From: Candidatus Obscuribacterales bacterium
GTDB lineage: Bacteria > Cyanobacteriota > Vampirovibrionia > Obscuribacterales > Obscuribacteraceae
Length of the DNA stretch: 64,000 nt
Direction: 5' to 3'
Assembly (NCBI GenBank): GCA_020054205.1
Contig: JAGVLS010000014.1
Coordinates: 62,001 to 126,000 of the forward strand
A model generated the notes under the pieces. That model had not been told where the DNA came from. It was given only the letters and a program-made list of their open reading frames with translations, and searched no databases. The translations under genes were made by a program, and so were the position numbers. Position 1 is the stretch's first letter, and each line of letters starts with the position of its first letter. Positions 1 to 9,988 of the stretch are shown here, one piece after another.

Positions 1-3000
1 GATAAACAAAATAAAGCAATAACTTCCACCGAATCTGACGTATTGGTTTCTGCTGGTGCTGGCTCTGGCAAAACATTTGTTTTGGTAGAAAGATATATAC
101 ATATCTTAAGGCAATATCCAGAAATTTCGGTTTCACAAATTATAGCTGTAACTTATACACGCAAAGCTGCAGATGAAATGCGGCAACGATTAAAGGCTAA
201 GTTATCAGAATTAATAAATAGCTCGGAAGGAAATATAAAAGAACGCTGGAAAAAATGTTTATCTGAAATTGATCAAGCACAAATCAGCACAATTCATTCT
301 TTATGTGAATCTATTTTAAAAACATTTTCAGTAGAGGCATCTATTGATCCTCATTTTGAAATTTTAGACGAGCTTGAAGGAGCAGATCTTAGAAATTCCA
401 GCATTGACGAAGTATTACTGGATGAAATGGGAAAACAACCAAACGAACACTTGCTTTTATTAGAATATCCAGCTGAGAATCTTAAAACATGGCTGGAATC
501 TACACTGAAAGCAGCTAGTGAATATAAAGAGTCGAGAAACAAATTAATAGATGCCATAAATAATGACTATAGTAATTTGAATCAATATATAAAGAACACT
601 ATTGAATTATTTATAGCAAAAGAACTTAAGTCAATCACAGACGATATTACTGTCAATCAAAAAATTTCCTTTTTAAAAAATAATTCCTGCCAGGATCCAC
701 AAAATCTTTTGGCACCAATAAGAGAGTCAGTGCTACAAATATTCGAACAATTTTTGTTGCAAGCAAAATTAATTGACTCTGACTCCTCAAAGATATGGGA
801 AACTTATGATCTTATAGCACAAATACCAACAATAAAAATTGGCAACATCGGTGGTAGTAAAGGCAATAGCAAGGATATTCGTGCTTGTCTTATTTATTTA
901 AAAAAACAGATAGAAGAATTCATCAAAAAATGTCCACATTCTCCCAATGAAACAGATAGGCAAGCAGAACAAATTATTCAATCCATAATATGTTTAGCCG
1001 ATCGTGTACATTCTGTTTACAATCACAAAAAAATTCAAAAACAGAAACTTGACTATAATGATTTGATCGATAAGACATATCAATTACTAAAAGAGCCAAA
1101 TTCTAATGCAAAATTATATTTCAATGAAAACATAAAGGCTATTTTAGTAGATGAGTTCCAAGATACAAATAGTATACAAGCCATGCTCCTTTCATATTTA
1201 GCGGGAGCGCAAACACGCTTATTTTTAATTGGCGATGATAAGCAGTCCATATATAAGTTTCAAGGCGCAGACATAAGAATATTTAACTATTGGAAGAATC
1301 GTTTGAATTCATCGAAAGAAAATGGACTAACCCTTGATTTAGATCAGTCTTTCCGCAGCAATTCATCTCTAGTTGCCTTTATTAACGCTATTTTCTATAA
1401 ACTTTTCGATACAAGCAATACAAATGAGTCCTACAAAGCAAGCTATCAAGCATTAGAGGCTATAAGGCAAGACGGTACTGATGAAGCACGTGCTGAACTA
1501 ATTTTGTTTTCAGCTACAAAAGAAAATGAAAAACACAATAGTGAAATATCCAAACGTTTAGAAGCGAATTTAGTCGCTGCTTGGATAAAAGAAAAGGTAA
1601 AACAAGGGGAAATGGTATTTGATAGCCAAACAAATAGCAATCGTCCAATAAAATACAGTGATTTTGCTGTACTTTTACAGGTTAATAGCCAATTTAAATT
1701 AATAGAATTAGCTTTAAGCAGCGCCAACGTTCCATACATTTCCATATCTGGCTCTGGATTATTACACACTACCGAGATAATAGATTTAGAAAATATTTTA
1801 AAATGGTGCATAAGCCCTGACGATAATCATTCTTTACTGGGAATTCTTCGTTCTCCAATGTTTGGTATCAGTGATGATTTGATTCATGAATTAGTTACTA
1901 AGACAGTAGATATGATTTCACTTTGGTCTATTATGCAAACAATTCATCCTGAAGATGATATGCAATATGGACTAATAAAAAAAGCAGTCTATCTGTTAAA
2001 TCACATAAAAAATGCCTTTGCTAATCAGACTACCGATCAATTAATTAGAACAATTATTTCAATCACAAGTTATGACGTTATCCTTTCAGCCATGCCTCAT
2101 GGGCATCAACGTTCACGGAACATATGGAAATTTGCCGATCTGGCAAGCAAACACAATCATATGTCAATGCGTGAATTTTTAAAAAACATAGAAATAATGC
2201 GGCAGCTAAAAGTAGAACAAACTGGTGCCCCATTAGCCTCTGATAATGCAGTAAAAATTATGACTATTCACAAGTCAAAAGGTCTAGAATTTGCTGCTGT
2301 CGCTCTGCCATTATTAGACTATAAAATTAAATCTTTAAGGGACAAATTTGCATTCAATAAAGAATATGGCATTGTGTTTAATACAGCCAGATCTTCTGCT
2401 GACGAAAAGCCACAATATTTTCAGCTAGCATCTTTAATAGAAAACAAAATGGAAGACGCCGAAAGAAAGCGCCTCCTATACGTAGCCATGACACGTGCTA
2501 AAAATTATTTGGGTTTATTTATAGATGCCGATGCTAGAGACAATAATTCATTTAGAAAGTTATTGAAGCCTATTTTGCAAATAGATGAGTCCGGCTGGAC
2601 AGATGATGGTGTACATACTATTAAAGCCGGAAAAACAGAATCCACTTTTAAAGTACGTTTGTTTAACGAAGAGAGGCTAAATGATTTAAATTCCAAACTT
2701 GATGCAGTTGCAGCAAACGAAACACCAGAGATTACTGAAAAGAAAATACCAGATCTACACTTACTTGACCAAACATTTTCTTTGGAAAATAGTTTTCAAT
2801 CACAACCAGTACAATGGCAAGACTTGATGCGCGTGACTGCCGGTGAAACAGAAATTGAATTGCAACAAACAGTAGTTGGTAAATATTTCCACTTGTTAAT
2901 GCAAGATTTACCAATTATGCTTTCTCCCGAGAGAGAATTACCAATCTTAAAAATAACAGCCAAAAAATTAGCTAGTGAAAAAAATAATAAATTGCTTGAA

Positions 3001-3369
3001 GAAGGAAATCGCCTACTTGATATTTTTTACAAAAGTAATTTATATCAATTATTGCTTAAAGCAAAAACTCGTTTTCACGAAGCTAGTTACATATTATTAG
3101 ATCAAAACAAGACACTATCAGATAAGCGCCCAGATCTTTTATTTGAAGATGAATTAGGACAATGGCATATTATTGATTTTAAAACAGATCATGTTAAATC
3201 AGATAACATAGAAGAACAAGCAAAATTACACTTTGAACAATTGCTAAAATACCAACACGACATTGAGCTCATTTGTGGTATCAAAGCGCGGGCTTGGGTT
3301 TATTTTGCTCAGCCGGGAGTCTTGCATGAGGTGATGACAGACATGGAAATTGCTGCCAAATTTGTTTAG
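1..3369 (+). CDS. addA: AddA/RecB-type UvrD-family helicase-nuclease, 5' end outside window
   Basis: ATP-dependent 3'-5' DNA helicase with a C-terminal nuclease, the AddA subunit of an AddAB-type break-repair enzyme that makes substrate for RecA. The frame is already open at base 1 and reads through the internal TTG at 43, so the start lies upstream; perhaps 20 residues are missing. Superfamily-1 helicase motifs appear in order: Walker A AGAGSGKT (52-75), Walker B VDEFQDTN (about 1147-1170), motif III GDDKQSIYKFQGAD (about 1232), SFRSN (about 1350), MTIHKSKGLEF (about 2260) and RLLYVAMTRAK (about 2470). The nuclease is seen as RPDLLF, then IIDFKTD (about 3171-3190) and QLLKYQ, the D-(D/E)XK-QxxxY series. 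The nuclease motif and length favour AddA over UvrD or PcrA. No addB is visible; it may lie upstream. The 3' end overlaps the convergent glycosyltransferase gene by 89 bp. Confidence 0.93.
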   Translation, partial: DKQNKAITSTESDVLVSAGAGSGKTFVLVERYIHILRQYPEISVSQIIAVTYTRKAADEMRQRLKAKLSELINSSEGNIKERWKKCLSEIDQAQISTIHSLCESILKTFSVEASIDPHFEILDELEGADLRNSSIDEVLLDEMGKQPNEHLLLLEYPAENLKTWLESTLKAASEYKESRNKLIDAINNDYSNLNQYIKNTIELFIAKELKSITDDITVNQKISFLKNNSCQDPQNLLAPIRESVLQIFEQFLLQAKLIDSDSSKIWETYDLIAQIPTIKIGNIGGSKGNSKDIRACLIYLKKQIEEFIKKCPHSPNETDRQAEQIIQSIICLADRVHSVYNHKKIQKQKLDYNDLIDKTYQLLKEPNSNAKLYFNENIKAILVDEFQDTNSIQAMLLSYLAGAQTRLFLIGDDKQSIYKFQGADIRIFNYWKNRLNSSKENGLTLDLDQSFRSNSSLVAFINAIFYKLFDTSNTNESYKASYQALEAIRQDGTDEARAELILFSATKENEKHNSEISKRLEANLVAAWIKEKVKQGEMVFDSQTNSNRPIKYSDFAVLLQVNSQFKLIELALSSANVPYISISGSGLLHTTEIIDLENILKWCISPDDNHSLLGILRSPMFGISDDLIHELVTKTVDMISLWSIMQTIHPEDDMQYGLIKKAVYLLNHIKNAFANQTTDQLIRTIISITSYDVILSAMPHGHQRSRNIWKFADLASKHNHMSMREFLKNIEIMRQLKVEQTGAPLASDNAVKIMTIHKSKGLEFAAVALPLLDYKIKSLRDKFAFNKEYGIVFNTARSSADEKPQYFQLASLIENKMEDAERKRLLYVAMTRAKNYLGLFIDADARDNNSFRKLLKPILQIDESGWTDDGVHTIKAGKTESTFKVRLFNEERLNDLNSKLDAVAANETPEITEKKIPDLHLLDQTFSLENSFQSQPVQWQDLMRVTAGETEIELQQTVVGKYFHLLMQDLPIMLSPERELPILKITAKKLASEKNNKLLEEGNRLLDIFYKSNLYQLLLKAKTRFHEASYILLDQNKTLSDKRPDLLFEDELGQWHIIDFKTDHVKSDNIEEQAKLHFEQLLKYQHDIELICGIKARAWVYFAQPGVLHEVMTDMEIAAKFV

Positions 3370-6040
3370 CTTTATCTAAATTTATGGTTTCGGTTGGCAT
3401 AATTTCAACTGTAATATTTTTGAATTGAATACTGCCACTACCTTTATAATTGCCATAAGCTAATACTTCCCACCACGGTTTGTTTGCACAAATGAGTCGA
3501 ATGTTAGCTATCCGATCTAGTGTAGAACCATTAACAGACAGTGGGCAAATTTCTTCAAAAGCAAATTTACTTTCCCTGAGAACATTTGGCGCTAGTGGAG
3601 CGTATTCTTGTCTTACTTTTCCATCAGAACCAATTATATCTTCAATAAGGCATATACTCGGCAAGATATTAAGGGAAGCATTTTTTTCCAGTGGATAATA
3701 TTCCCCAGAAACCTTAATTCGGATGGCATTTAAATTACTGGATTTGAGATTATTGATTACATTGTCTTTTAATGGCTGAGATATAACATATTCTTTTATC
3801 CGATTTTCTCTTTTAGAGTCAATTGTAGCGCTCGGCAATTTAATAGTTGCTGTTAATGCATTTTCCTGATTGGTAGTATTATTAGTTTTAGTTTTTACCA
3901 ACATAATTCTAGGAACAAAGTGACCAGGAGCAATATCTTCATTTGAAATTTTTTGCTCTAAATCAATACGCATTTCACCAGGCATATTAGCAAAATAGCC
4001 TTTAGTCCAAGAAAATTTATCAATAGAGACAGTATGATATTTGCCATTTTCATTAATTAGATCTTCTCTCAATTGAAAATTATTTTCATAAGGAAACACA
4101 TCTATGGAATTGCCTGAATTGCTTTTTAAATAATAACTTGGAATAAATGCACACCACCATTGCCTCAAATCATCAACATCTTTGCCAAGGCTATAAGCTA
4201 ATGCACGACTAGCCATAAAATCTGAACGTCTATCACTAGCAAAAGCCCAAAGTGGAAGTATTGGTCCTGCTAAAAAATTGCCATTAATTGCAATTTTTAA
4301 TTTATGCAAAGAAGCTTTAGTATCGCTACTATTATCAATAAGAATTAGCCATTTGTCATCATCGTGCAACAATGGCAATTTAGCATTTAACGAAATGTTT
4401 CTCTCGTTTCTTTCTCCCTGTTTTATAAAAGCTGCGTTTTTTGAATAATGCAATTGTGTACAATACACGCTACCTGTAGCAATTACAGCTAGCAAAAGCC
4501 AAATTATACTAATAGGCTTAGCAAATATATTTAAATCACGAGCTAGCTCAACAAACCAGAATACAGTGAGTATTGCTAAGAAATAAACAACAAAAGTATT
4601 AGCAAGCAAATCAGGAATGCTAGCACAACCAACGCTTATGGTAGGCAAAAGTAAAGTGATAATAATACTGCGCTTAAATTGATTGATATTAGCAATTATT
4701 TGCGCCAACCCATAACCAGCAATGAGAATTACAGCTGGCATAGCTGTATAGAAATAACGAGACATTGATATAAAAACAATGCTAGAAAAGTGATAAGCAA
4801 TAACGGAAAGTAAAATCATTGTTATTGCTAATTCAATATATCTTTTATTACGCCAAGCATTTTGCACCATCAAAATGCTACCGCCTAAAGAAAGCAGAAT
4901 AATTATTTGATGCCACCAATTTTGCAATAGCCATGGCAATCCTAAAAAACTTGCTTGAAAATCATTCCAAGGAGATTGAATCAAGCGAAGTATTTTACGT
5001 AATACAAGATCAAAAAAAGCCAGCCAATTATGAGATGTGCCCTGCCTAATATCATTTGCAACTTGCATGAATGACATAGCAAATTTTTCTGGGTTATTTA
5101 CATAGTCTGATGGTAAAACATCCCAACCATCACCTTTGATATTTAATCCTGCCCATAAATTATAAAGACCATGCCTCTCAACTAATATTGACGGGTGTCC
5201 AGTCAATATTAGTTTGCATAAAATCCAGGGAAATAAAGAAATGATAGATCCAAGTATCAGGCAGCAAAAAAAAATAAAATATGGCTTTAATTTTGGTTTT
5301 AACGACAATTTCATAAGGCATTTAGCAAGCAGCAAAGCAAAAATAATTAATAGCGGCATAATTAACCAGTTTGGACGACTAAGCATTACAATAACTATCA
5401 AAAAGCCTAAAATAAAACCAATTACTGCTTGCTTATAAAAAGCAATGTTTTTTTTCCTTTGTTGCTCACGTTCTACTTCTAACAAAAACCAGGAAAGACA
5501 ACAAAGAAGAGCACTAATGGATAGTCCTGCCGGAATTTCGGACAGCATTCTGCCAGAATTTACAATAAAAGCTGGATAAGTAAGAGCAAGTATCGCTACA
5601 AATAAAGCCGTTTTTTGTCCCCATACATTTTTTGCAGTAAGAAATAACAAAGCAGGTATTAATGCCTGACAAATTATCATTGCCATAGATCCAATTTGCC
5701 AATTTGTTGCTATAACTTGCTTGCCAGCAATTAAGTAAGAAATAGCAATAGTAAATATTATTACTGGTCCATCCTTAACTAAATCCCAAACTGGCATAGC
5801 TTGGGAAAACAAAAGCAATCGCTTATTTTCAGCAAAACCACTTAATATGTATGACAATACTTGCCAAAAAAATTCAGCATTGACTAATTTCAAACAGTTG
5901 TAAGCAATTTTGAAATAACCTTCTGAGTCATATAATAAAGCCCAAATTGGCTGATGTAGAAAAAAGACCTGAATAGTTGAACAAACGAAAGCAATAAAAA
6001 ATATCAGCAAGAATGCAAATCTTGGATTATTTATATTCAT
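3281..6040 (-). CDS. GT-C type polytopic membrane glycosyltransferase (PMT/ArnT-like)
   Basis: A large membrane protein of about 919 residues. Roughly ten hydrophobic helices fill the first 560 residues, followed by a soluble, presumably extracytoplasmic, C-terminal domain. The first loop carries YDSEGYF (D38 and E40 from the chosen start), matching the catalytic acidic motif of GT-C enzymes that move sugars from polyprenyl phosphates to protein or lipid. The substrate cannot be read from sequence. I chose the ATG at 6040 because the 29 further upstream residues in frame (to 6127) lie antiparallel-free but out of frame within the preceding 89-residue gene, and MNINNPRF runs straight into the first membrane helix. 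It overlaps that gene by 14 nt, suggesting coupled translation. Its 3' end runs 89 bp into addA on the opposite strand. Confidence 0.8.
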   Translation of the reverse strand: MNINNPRFAFLLIFFIAFVCSTIQVFFLHQPIWALLYDSEGYFKIAYNCLKLVNAEFFWQVLSYILSGFAENKRLLLFSQAMPVWDLVKDGPVIIFTIAISYLIAGKQVIATNWQIGSMAMIICQALIPALLFLTAKNVWGQKTALFVAILALTYPAFIVNSGRMLSEIPAGLSISALLCCLSWFLLEVEREQQRKKNIAFYKQAVIGFILGFLIVIVMLSRPNWLIMPLLIIFALLLAKCLMKLSLKPKLKPYFIFFCCLILGSIISLFPWILCKLILTGHPSILVERHGLYNLWAGLNIKGDGWDVLPSDYVNNPEKFAMSFMQVANDIRQGTSHNWLAFFDLVLRKILRLIQSPWNDFQASFLGLPWLLQNWWHQIIILLSLGGSILMVQNAWRNKRYIELAITMILLSVIAYHFSSIVFISMSRYFYTAMPAVILIAGYGLAQIIANINQFKRSIIITLLLPTISVGCASIPDLLANTFVVYFLAILTVFWFVELARDLNIFAKPISIIWLLLAVIATGSVYCTQLHYSKNAAFIKQGERNERNISLNAKLPLLHDDDKWLILIDNSSDTKASLHKLKIAINGNFLAGPILPLWAFASDRRSDFMASRALAYSLGKDVDDLRQWWCAFIPSYYLKSNSGNSIDVFPYENNFQLREDLINENGKYHTVSIDKFSWTKGYFANMPGEMRIDLEQKISNEDIAPGHFVPRIMLVKTKTNNTTNQENALTATIKLPSATIDSKRENRIKEYVISQPLKDNVINNLKSSNLNAIRIKVSGEYYPLEKNASLNILPSICLIEDIIGSDGKVRQEYAPLAPNVLRESKFAFEEICPLSVNGSTLDRIANIRLICANKPWWEVLAYGNYKGSGSIQFKNITVEIMPTETINLDKAKQIWQQFPCLSSPHARLPAEQNKPKPAL

Positions 6041-6296
6041 ACTTTTTGCTTTCAATTTTTTTGCCTTCGACAATGCCCATTTCTTCCAATTGCCACAAAA
6101 CGTTTGGACTGTTTTTAGCAATCTCATCAGATGGCATTTTCATTATTTCAGACAAATTGACAAAAGTGTCTTTATAGGCAAATTCGCCTTTCCAGACAAA
6201 CATAATTGGATAGCCTTGTCCCCAATAAACACGCACAAAGCCAAAAATAACTAATAAAAGCCCTAATAATATGATTTCTGAAATTCTAGACGCCAT
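6027..6296 (-). CDS. Small single-pass membrane protein, unknown function
   Basis: An 89-residue protein with one N-terminal hydrophobic helix (about residues 6-23: SEIILLGLLLVIFGFVRV) followed by a charged soluble part rich in Lys and Glu. I recognise no family. It starts with an ATG and its last 14 nt overlap the start of the downstream GT-C glycosyltransferase on the same strand. That makes an accessory role for the transferase plausible, but this is inference from position only. Confidence 0.6.
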   Translation of the reverse strand: MASRISEIILLGLLLVIFGFVRVYWGQGYPIMFVWKGEFAYKDTFVNLSEIMKMPSDEIAKNSPNVLWQLEEMGIVEGKKIESKKYEYK

Positions 6297-6373
6297 ATCA
6301 TATTAATTTACTACGATTAAGCAACAAGTACGCGAGCTTAAACAAAGTTCAGTCGTGAATAAAATTTTGTCGC

Positions 6374-6682
6374 TTAGCTACCCAAAGCTGGCAATCGAGT
6401 TATATCATCCCATTTACGACACAATAGTTCTCTTAGTTTCTCCACGCATGGCAAGCCAGGCAATGCTTTGGATATAGAAGAACATGGATCATCATTAATA
6501 TGTAAGACATCACCCAGATCATCTCCATCAATGCGAATACACGGCTTTTCAACAACATATGAATTTTCTTCCGTTACTTCCACATGTAACGGTAATCTTT
6601 CTTCCGCAATTACTGTTTGTAATAGCTCTAGCGTTTTTTTGTATCTGTTGCAGCCAGGCGTATGAATTAGTTCTACCCGCAT
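6374..6682 (-). CDS. Thioredoxin/glutaredoxin-fold small protein
   Basis: A 102-residue protein opening with a beta strand and HTPGCNRYKKTLELLQ, the layout of thioredoxin-fold proteins, where an active-site Cys follows strand 1. Only one Cys is at the active-site position (C-N-R-Y instead of CxxC), so a monothiol or non-redox role is likely. Two or three more Cys lie in the C-terminal half (DPCSS, LPCVEKL, LLCRKW). A strong ribosome-binding site, GGAGG, stands about 8 nt before the ATG. It is transcribed away from the LOR/SDH gene. A mercury- or arsenic-resistance type thioredoxin-like protein is a possible relative; the substrate is unknown. Confidence 0.62.
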   Translation of the reverse strand: MRVELIHTPGCNRYKKTLELLQTVIAEERLPLHVEVTEENSYVVEKPCIRIDGDDLGDVLHINDDPCSSISKALPGLPCVEKLRELLCRKWDDITRLPALGS

Positions 6683-6883
6683 GTATCAGAACCTCCGACA
6701 ATAAAAGTAAACCTGGGTTTCCGCCAAACCATCACAATTTAAGAGGTTGGCAATTAGAAATATAAAGGAATGATTAAGCCTCCAATAGCATAAGTATAAG
6801 CGAATTTGATTTTTGTCAATACATATTGCTTTACAGATCTGCTGCCAAAATAGTAAGATTTCTTAAATGATTAGTGCGGTCTA

Positions 6884-8104
6884 ATGGGGGTGTCTGTGTT
6901 TCAGGAAATAGTGGGAGCAAAAGGACATCTAATTGACTCAGATATTCTGACCAATGTTTTCGATACAGTAATAGCTTGCCAATGCACCTACGAAGTACTG
7001 GAATTTGCCATTGGGAAAACCAATGATGAAGTTTCTCAAATTAAATTGAGAATTACTGCCCACAATGAAAAGCAATTAGAACAAGTAATTGGCGATTTGA
7101 TGCTATTAGGCTGTTATCGCCTGGAAGAAAAAGAAGTTGTTTTAAAAACAGCTGCTAAAGATGGCGCTGTACCAGATGATTTTTATTCAACTACCAATCA
7201 AAAAACTGCCATATTTTTCAAAGGACAATGGTTGTCTGTAAATAATCAACGAATGGATGCAATTATTTGCCTCAATAACAACAGTGCTACTTGTGTAAAG
7301 CTTCGAGACATACGTAAGGGTGATTTGATTGTTTGTGGTCATCAAGGTGTCCGTGTCACACCAGAATTTAAAGAAAGAGATCGTTTTGGCTTTTCATTTA
7401 TGTCAAATGATATTTCTTCTGAAAGGCGTGTAGAAACTGCTGCAGCAAAAATTGCTGCTATGATGCAAGAAATCAAAGCACAAAATGGCAAAATAGCAAT
7501 GGTAGCTGGACCAGTAGTAGTACATACCGGTGGTGTCCCTTTTTTATCTAAGCTTATAAAGCTCGGTTTTGTACAAGCATTATTAACTGGCAATGCTTTA
7601 GCTGTTCATGACATAGAAAATTCTTTTTATGGCACATCACTAGGTGTAGATTTAGAAAAAGGATTGCCTATTTATGAAGGGCATAAAAATCATATGCGTG
7701 CAATTAACACTATACGCAATGCAGGCAGCATAAAAGATGCTGTTGCTAGCGGTATTTTAAAATCTGGCATTATGTATGAGTGTATAAAAAACAATGTCCC
7801 TTTTATATTAGCTGGATCAATTCGTGATGATGGTCCATTGCCAGAAACAATTATGGATTTAGTTAAAGCCCAGGACCAATATGCAAATCTTTTGGCAGGT
7901 GTAAATATTGTTATATGTTTATCTTCTATGCTTCATAGTATTGCTGTCGGCAATATGCTTCCAGCCTGGGTAAAAACAGTTTGTGTTGATATTAATCCAG
8001 CAGTGGTAACTAAACTTGCAGATCGCGGCTCCTCTCAAGCAGTAGGCATTGTTACTGACGTGGGTTTATTCTTAGATTTATTATCACGCAAACTAAGCCC
8101 TTAA
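6884..8104 (+). CDS. LOR/SDH-domain protein (TIGR00300), ornithine cyclodeaminase-type enzyme
   Basis: A protein of about 400 residues recognised as the TIGR00300 'LOR/SDH conserved region' family. The N-terminus (EIVGAKGHLIDSDILTNVFD, then YEVLEFAIGKTNDE) and the C-terminal half (VAGPVVVHTGG, LTGNALAVHDIE, GTSLGVDL, LAGSIRDDGPLPE, CVDINPAVVTKL) are typical. Members of this family in archaea and in cyanobacterial arginine-degrading fusion enzymes convert ornithine to proline and ammonia using NAD; that function is family knowledge. Here it stands alone, not fused to a dihydrolase. The start is uncertain: ATG 6884, GTG 6890 and GTG 6896 are all in frame and no clear ribosome-binding site separates them. 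It converges on the stress-protein gene with only 5 nt between stops. Confidence 0.85.
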   Translation: MGVSVFQEIVGAKGHLIDSDILTNVFDTVIACQCTYEVLEFAIGKTNDEVSQIKLRITAHNEKQLEQVIGDLMLLGCYRLEEKEVVLKTAAKDGAVPDDFYSTTNQKTAIFFKGQWLSVNNQRMDAIICLNNNSATCVKLRDIRKGDLIVCGHQGVRVTPEFKERDRFGFSFMSNDISSERRVETAAAKIAAMMQEIKAQNGKIAMVAGPVVVHTGGVPFLSKLIKLGFVQALLTGNALAVHDIENSFYGTSLGVDLEKGLPIYEGHKNHMRAINTIRNAGSIKDAVASGILKSGIMYECIKNNVPFILAGSIRDDGPLPETIMDLVKAQDQYANLLAGVNIVICLSSMLHSIAVGNMLPAWVKTVCVDINPAVVTKLADRGSSQAVGIVTDVGLFLDLLSRKLSP

Positions 8105-8109
8105 ATATA

Positions 8110-9114
8110 TTAGCCAAACGCAGCTGGCATTCCATGCGGCAAATCCGGATTTTTGTCGCTGCATGTTTCTGGACGCCTGGACAATATCTCTCGTATTTCG
8201 TCTGTTTGTACTTGTACTAGTTTTTGAATGTGTTCATAATATTTAGAGTGTGAACCTTTCGCAACCAGTACAGAACATTTAGCTTCTGCTGCCATATGCA
8301 AAGACACACTACCAAGCACTAATTTGCTTATACCAGTGCGCCCATGAGAGCCCATCATAATCAAAGTAGCTGGCCAATTAAGAGCTTCATCTAAAATTGC
8401 TTTGCGTGGTTCTCCCAGTAAAACACCACAATATACATCAGCATTAGGAAGATTTTTTTCTACAAGCTGCTTCCATTCATGTAAAGCACATTCTATTGCA
8501 TATTTTTCATTTTCCCAAGCAAGCATAGCCTCGGACGCTTTACTAATATTTCCTGAAAGCGCAAATCCGCGTGCAACAGGCTCAATTACCGAGACTAAAT
8601 ATATGCCAGCATTATTAGCCCATGATTGAGCCATTAACCATTCAAGTGCGTGTGCCGCATACACACAATCATCAATTGCTACTAAAATATTTTCTCTCAC
8701 GGTTTCAGATATAGGTTTGGCTATCATAACTGGACAATAAGCCTTATCTAAAATTGCTTGTGAAACACTGCCAAGCAATATGCATTCAATAGTAGATCCA
8801 CCACGACATCCAACAACTATCAAATCAGCATGCCATCTTTGAGCAGCCTCAACAATCACTTCAGCTGTTGCATTACCTTTGATAATTTCATGATCAACTT
8901 TTACATCTTGCATTCTTTGTTGTATGCCGGTAGCCAGCGAAAATAAAATTTGGTCAGAACTCATTAACTCGCCCTTATCGCCTCTATGCATACCTTCAGA
9001 ATTATCTACATAGGCAAGGCGAATTTCTGTGCCATGAGGCCAAGTTCTTGCCATAACAGCATTAATTGGATATTGAGAGTGCTCAGAGCCATCAATGGCT
9101 ACTAATATCTTCAT
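8110..9114 (-). CDS. Tandem universal stress protein (two UspA domains)
   Basis: Two UspA domains in one 334-residue chain: residues about 1-135 (MKILVAIDGSEHS to CPVMIAK) and 142-290 (ENILVAIDDCVYA to CSVLVAKG). The second has the ATP-binding signature GSHGRTGISKLVLGSVS in full. The first has a near match, GCRGGSTIECILLGSVS, with the Arg position changed, so ATP binding may be confined to the second domain. Cytoplasmic. Tandem Usp proteins are common in Cyanobacteria and related phyla. No operon partner is evident. Confidence 0.9.
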   Translation of the reverse strand: MKILVAIDGSEHSQYPINAVMARTWPHGTEIRLAYVDNSEGMHRGDKGELMSSDQILFSLATGIQQRMQDVKVDHEIIKGNATAEVIVEAAQRWHADLIVVGCRGGSTIECILLGSVSQAILDKAYCPVMIAKPISETVRENILVAIDDCVYAAHALEWLMAQSWANNAGIYLVSVIEPVARGFALSGNISKASEAMLAWENEKYAIECALHEWKQLVEKNLPNADVYCGVLLGEPRKAILDEALNWPATLIMMGSHGRTGISKLVLGSVSLHMAAEAKCSVLVAKGSHSKYYEHIQKLVQVQTDEIREILSRRPETCSDKNPDLPHGMPAAFG

Positions 9115-9214
9115 TTGATATTTCCATATTTATAAGTTATTTAATTAGCTTATTTTACACAGCAAGCTGCTTTAATTAAATAAGTCATTGTTTATTTAAT
9201 CGAGATAGTAACAA

Positions 9215-9901
9215 TTGAGAATAAATAGATACCAAATAATAATTAGTCTCTGCTTCATTATTAGTCTTTTAGCAAATTATGCTGCCCAAGCAAAAAATGT
9301 TGATGTTCATTGGAGCGGACAAATTAAAGATGTTCATAATGGCAATGACTTATCAGCACACATTGATATAAATGATATTGAACCAAAAACAAATCTTTGG
9401 GCCATTGGTCCAATTGAATTTTTAGAAGGCGAAATTACAATTTGGGATGGTTTGCCTCTCATTGCCAAAGTTATTAACCATAAAATAGAAATTAGTCATG
9501 ACTGGCAGACAAAAGCCTGTTTTTTAGTTTATAGCAGAGTCAATAATTGGCATAAAATTACCATAGAAAAAGAATTGACAAATAACAATATAGAATCAGT
9601 TATTGAAAATACTGCTCACAAATTCAATCTTAGTTTAAATAAGCCATTTGCCTTTCAACTTAAAGGACAGGCAATAAAATCACAATTTCATGTTATGCAT
9701 AATAAACAAAAAATTGTTTTTCAATTAAATGAAGAGCCTATAGAAATTATTGGTTTTTATTCCCAGTCACATCAAGGCATATTCACACATCAAAACAGCA
9801 ACGTCCACATGCATATAAAAAACAAAAAAGGCAGTGTTTGCGGTCATCTTGAGTCATTTATCTTAAAGCCCGGTGCTAAAATTTTCTATCCTAATAAGTA
9901 G
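9215..9901 (+). CDS. Secreted protein of unknown function
   Basis: A 228-residue protein with a signal peptide: MRINRY, a hydrophobic stretch (about residues 7-22), then YAAQA before KNVDVHW. The mature part is predicted mostly beta and rich in Lys and Asn, with an ending GAKIFYPNK. The start is a TTG at 9215; no ATG is available upstream in frame, and the signal peptide begins right there. No Shine-Dalgarno site is clear. I recognise no family. Confidence 0.55.
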   Translation: MRINRYQIIISLCFIISLLANYAAQAKNVDVHWSGQIKDVHNGNDLSAHIDINDIEPKTNLWAIGPIEFLEGEITIWDGLPLIAKVINHKIEISHDWQTKACFLVYSRVNNWHKITIEKELTNNNIESVIENTAHKFNLSLNKPFAFQLKGQAIKSQFHVMHNKQKIVFQLNEEPIEIIGFYSQSHQGIFTHQNSNVHMHIKNKKGSVCGHLESFILKPGAKIFYPNK

Positions 9902-9988
9902 AACCCCTATTTACCAAACAAATTAAAAGCAGTTGAATATCGCTTGGAAACCGCCAACTCTCTTTTTATTAGATTTAGGGGTATCAAA

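Noticed and set aside
1446-1811. A 121-codon antisense frame inside addA
   Set aside because: AddA motifs continue across it in the sense direction.
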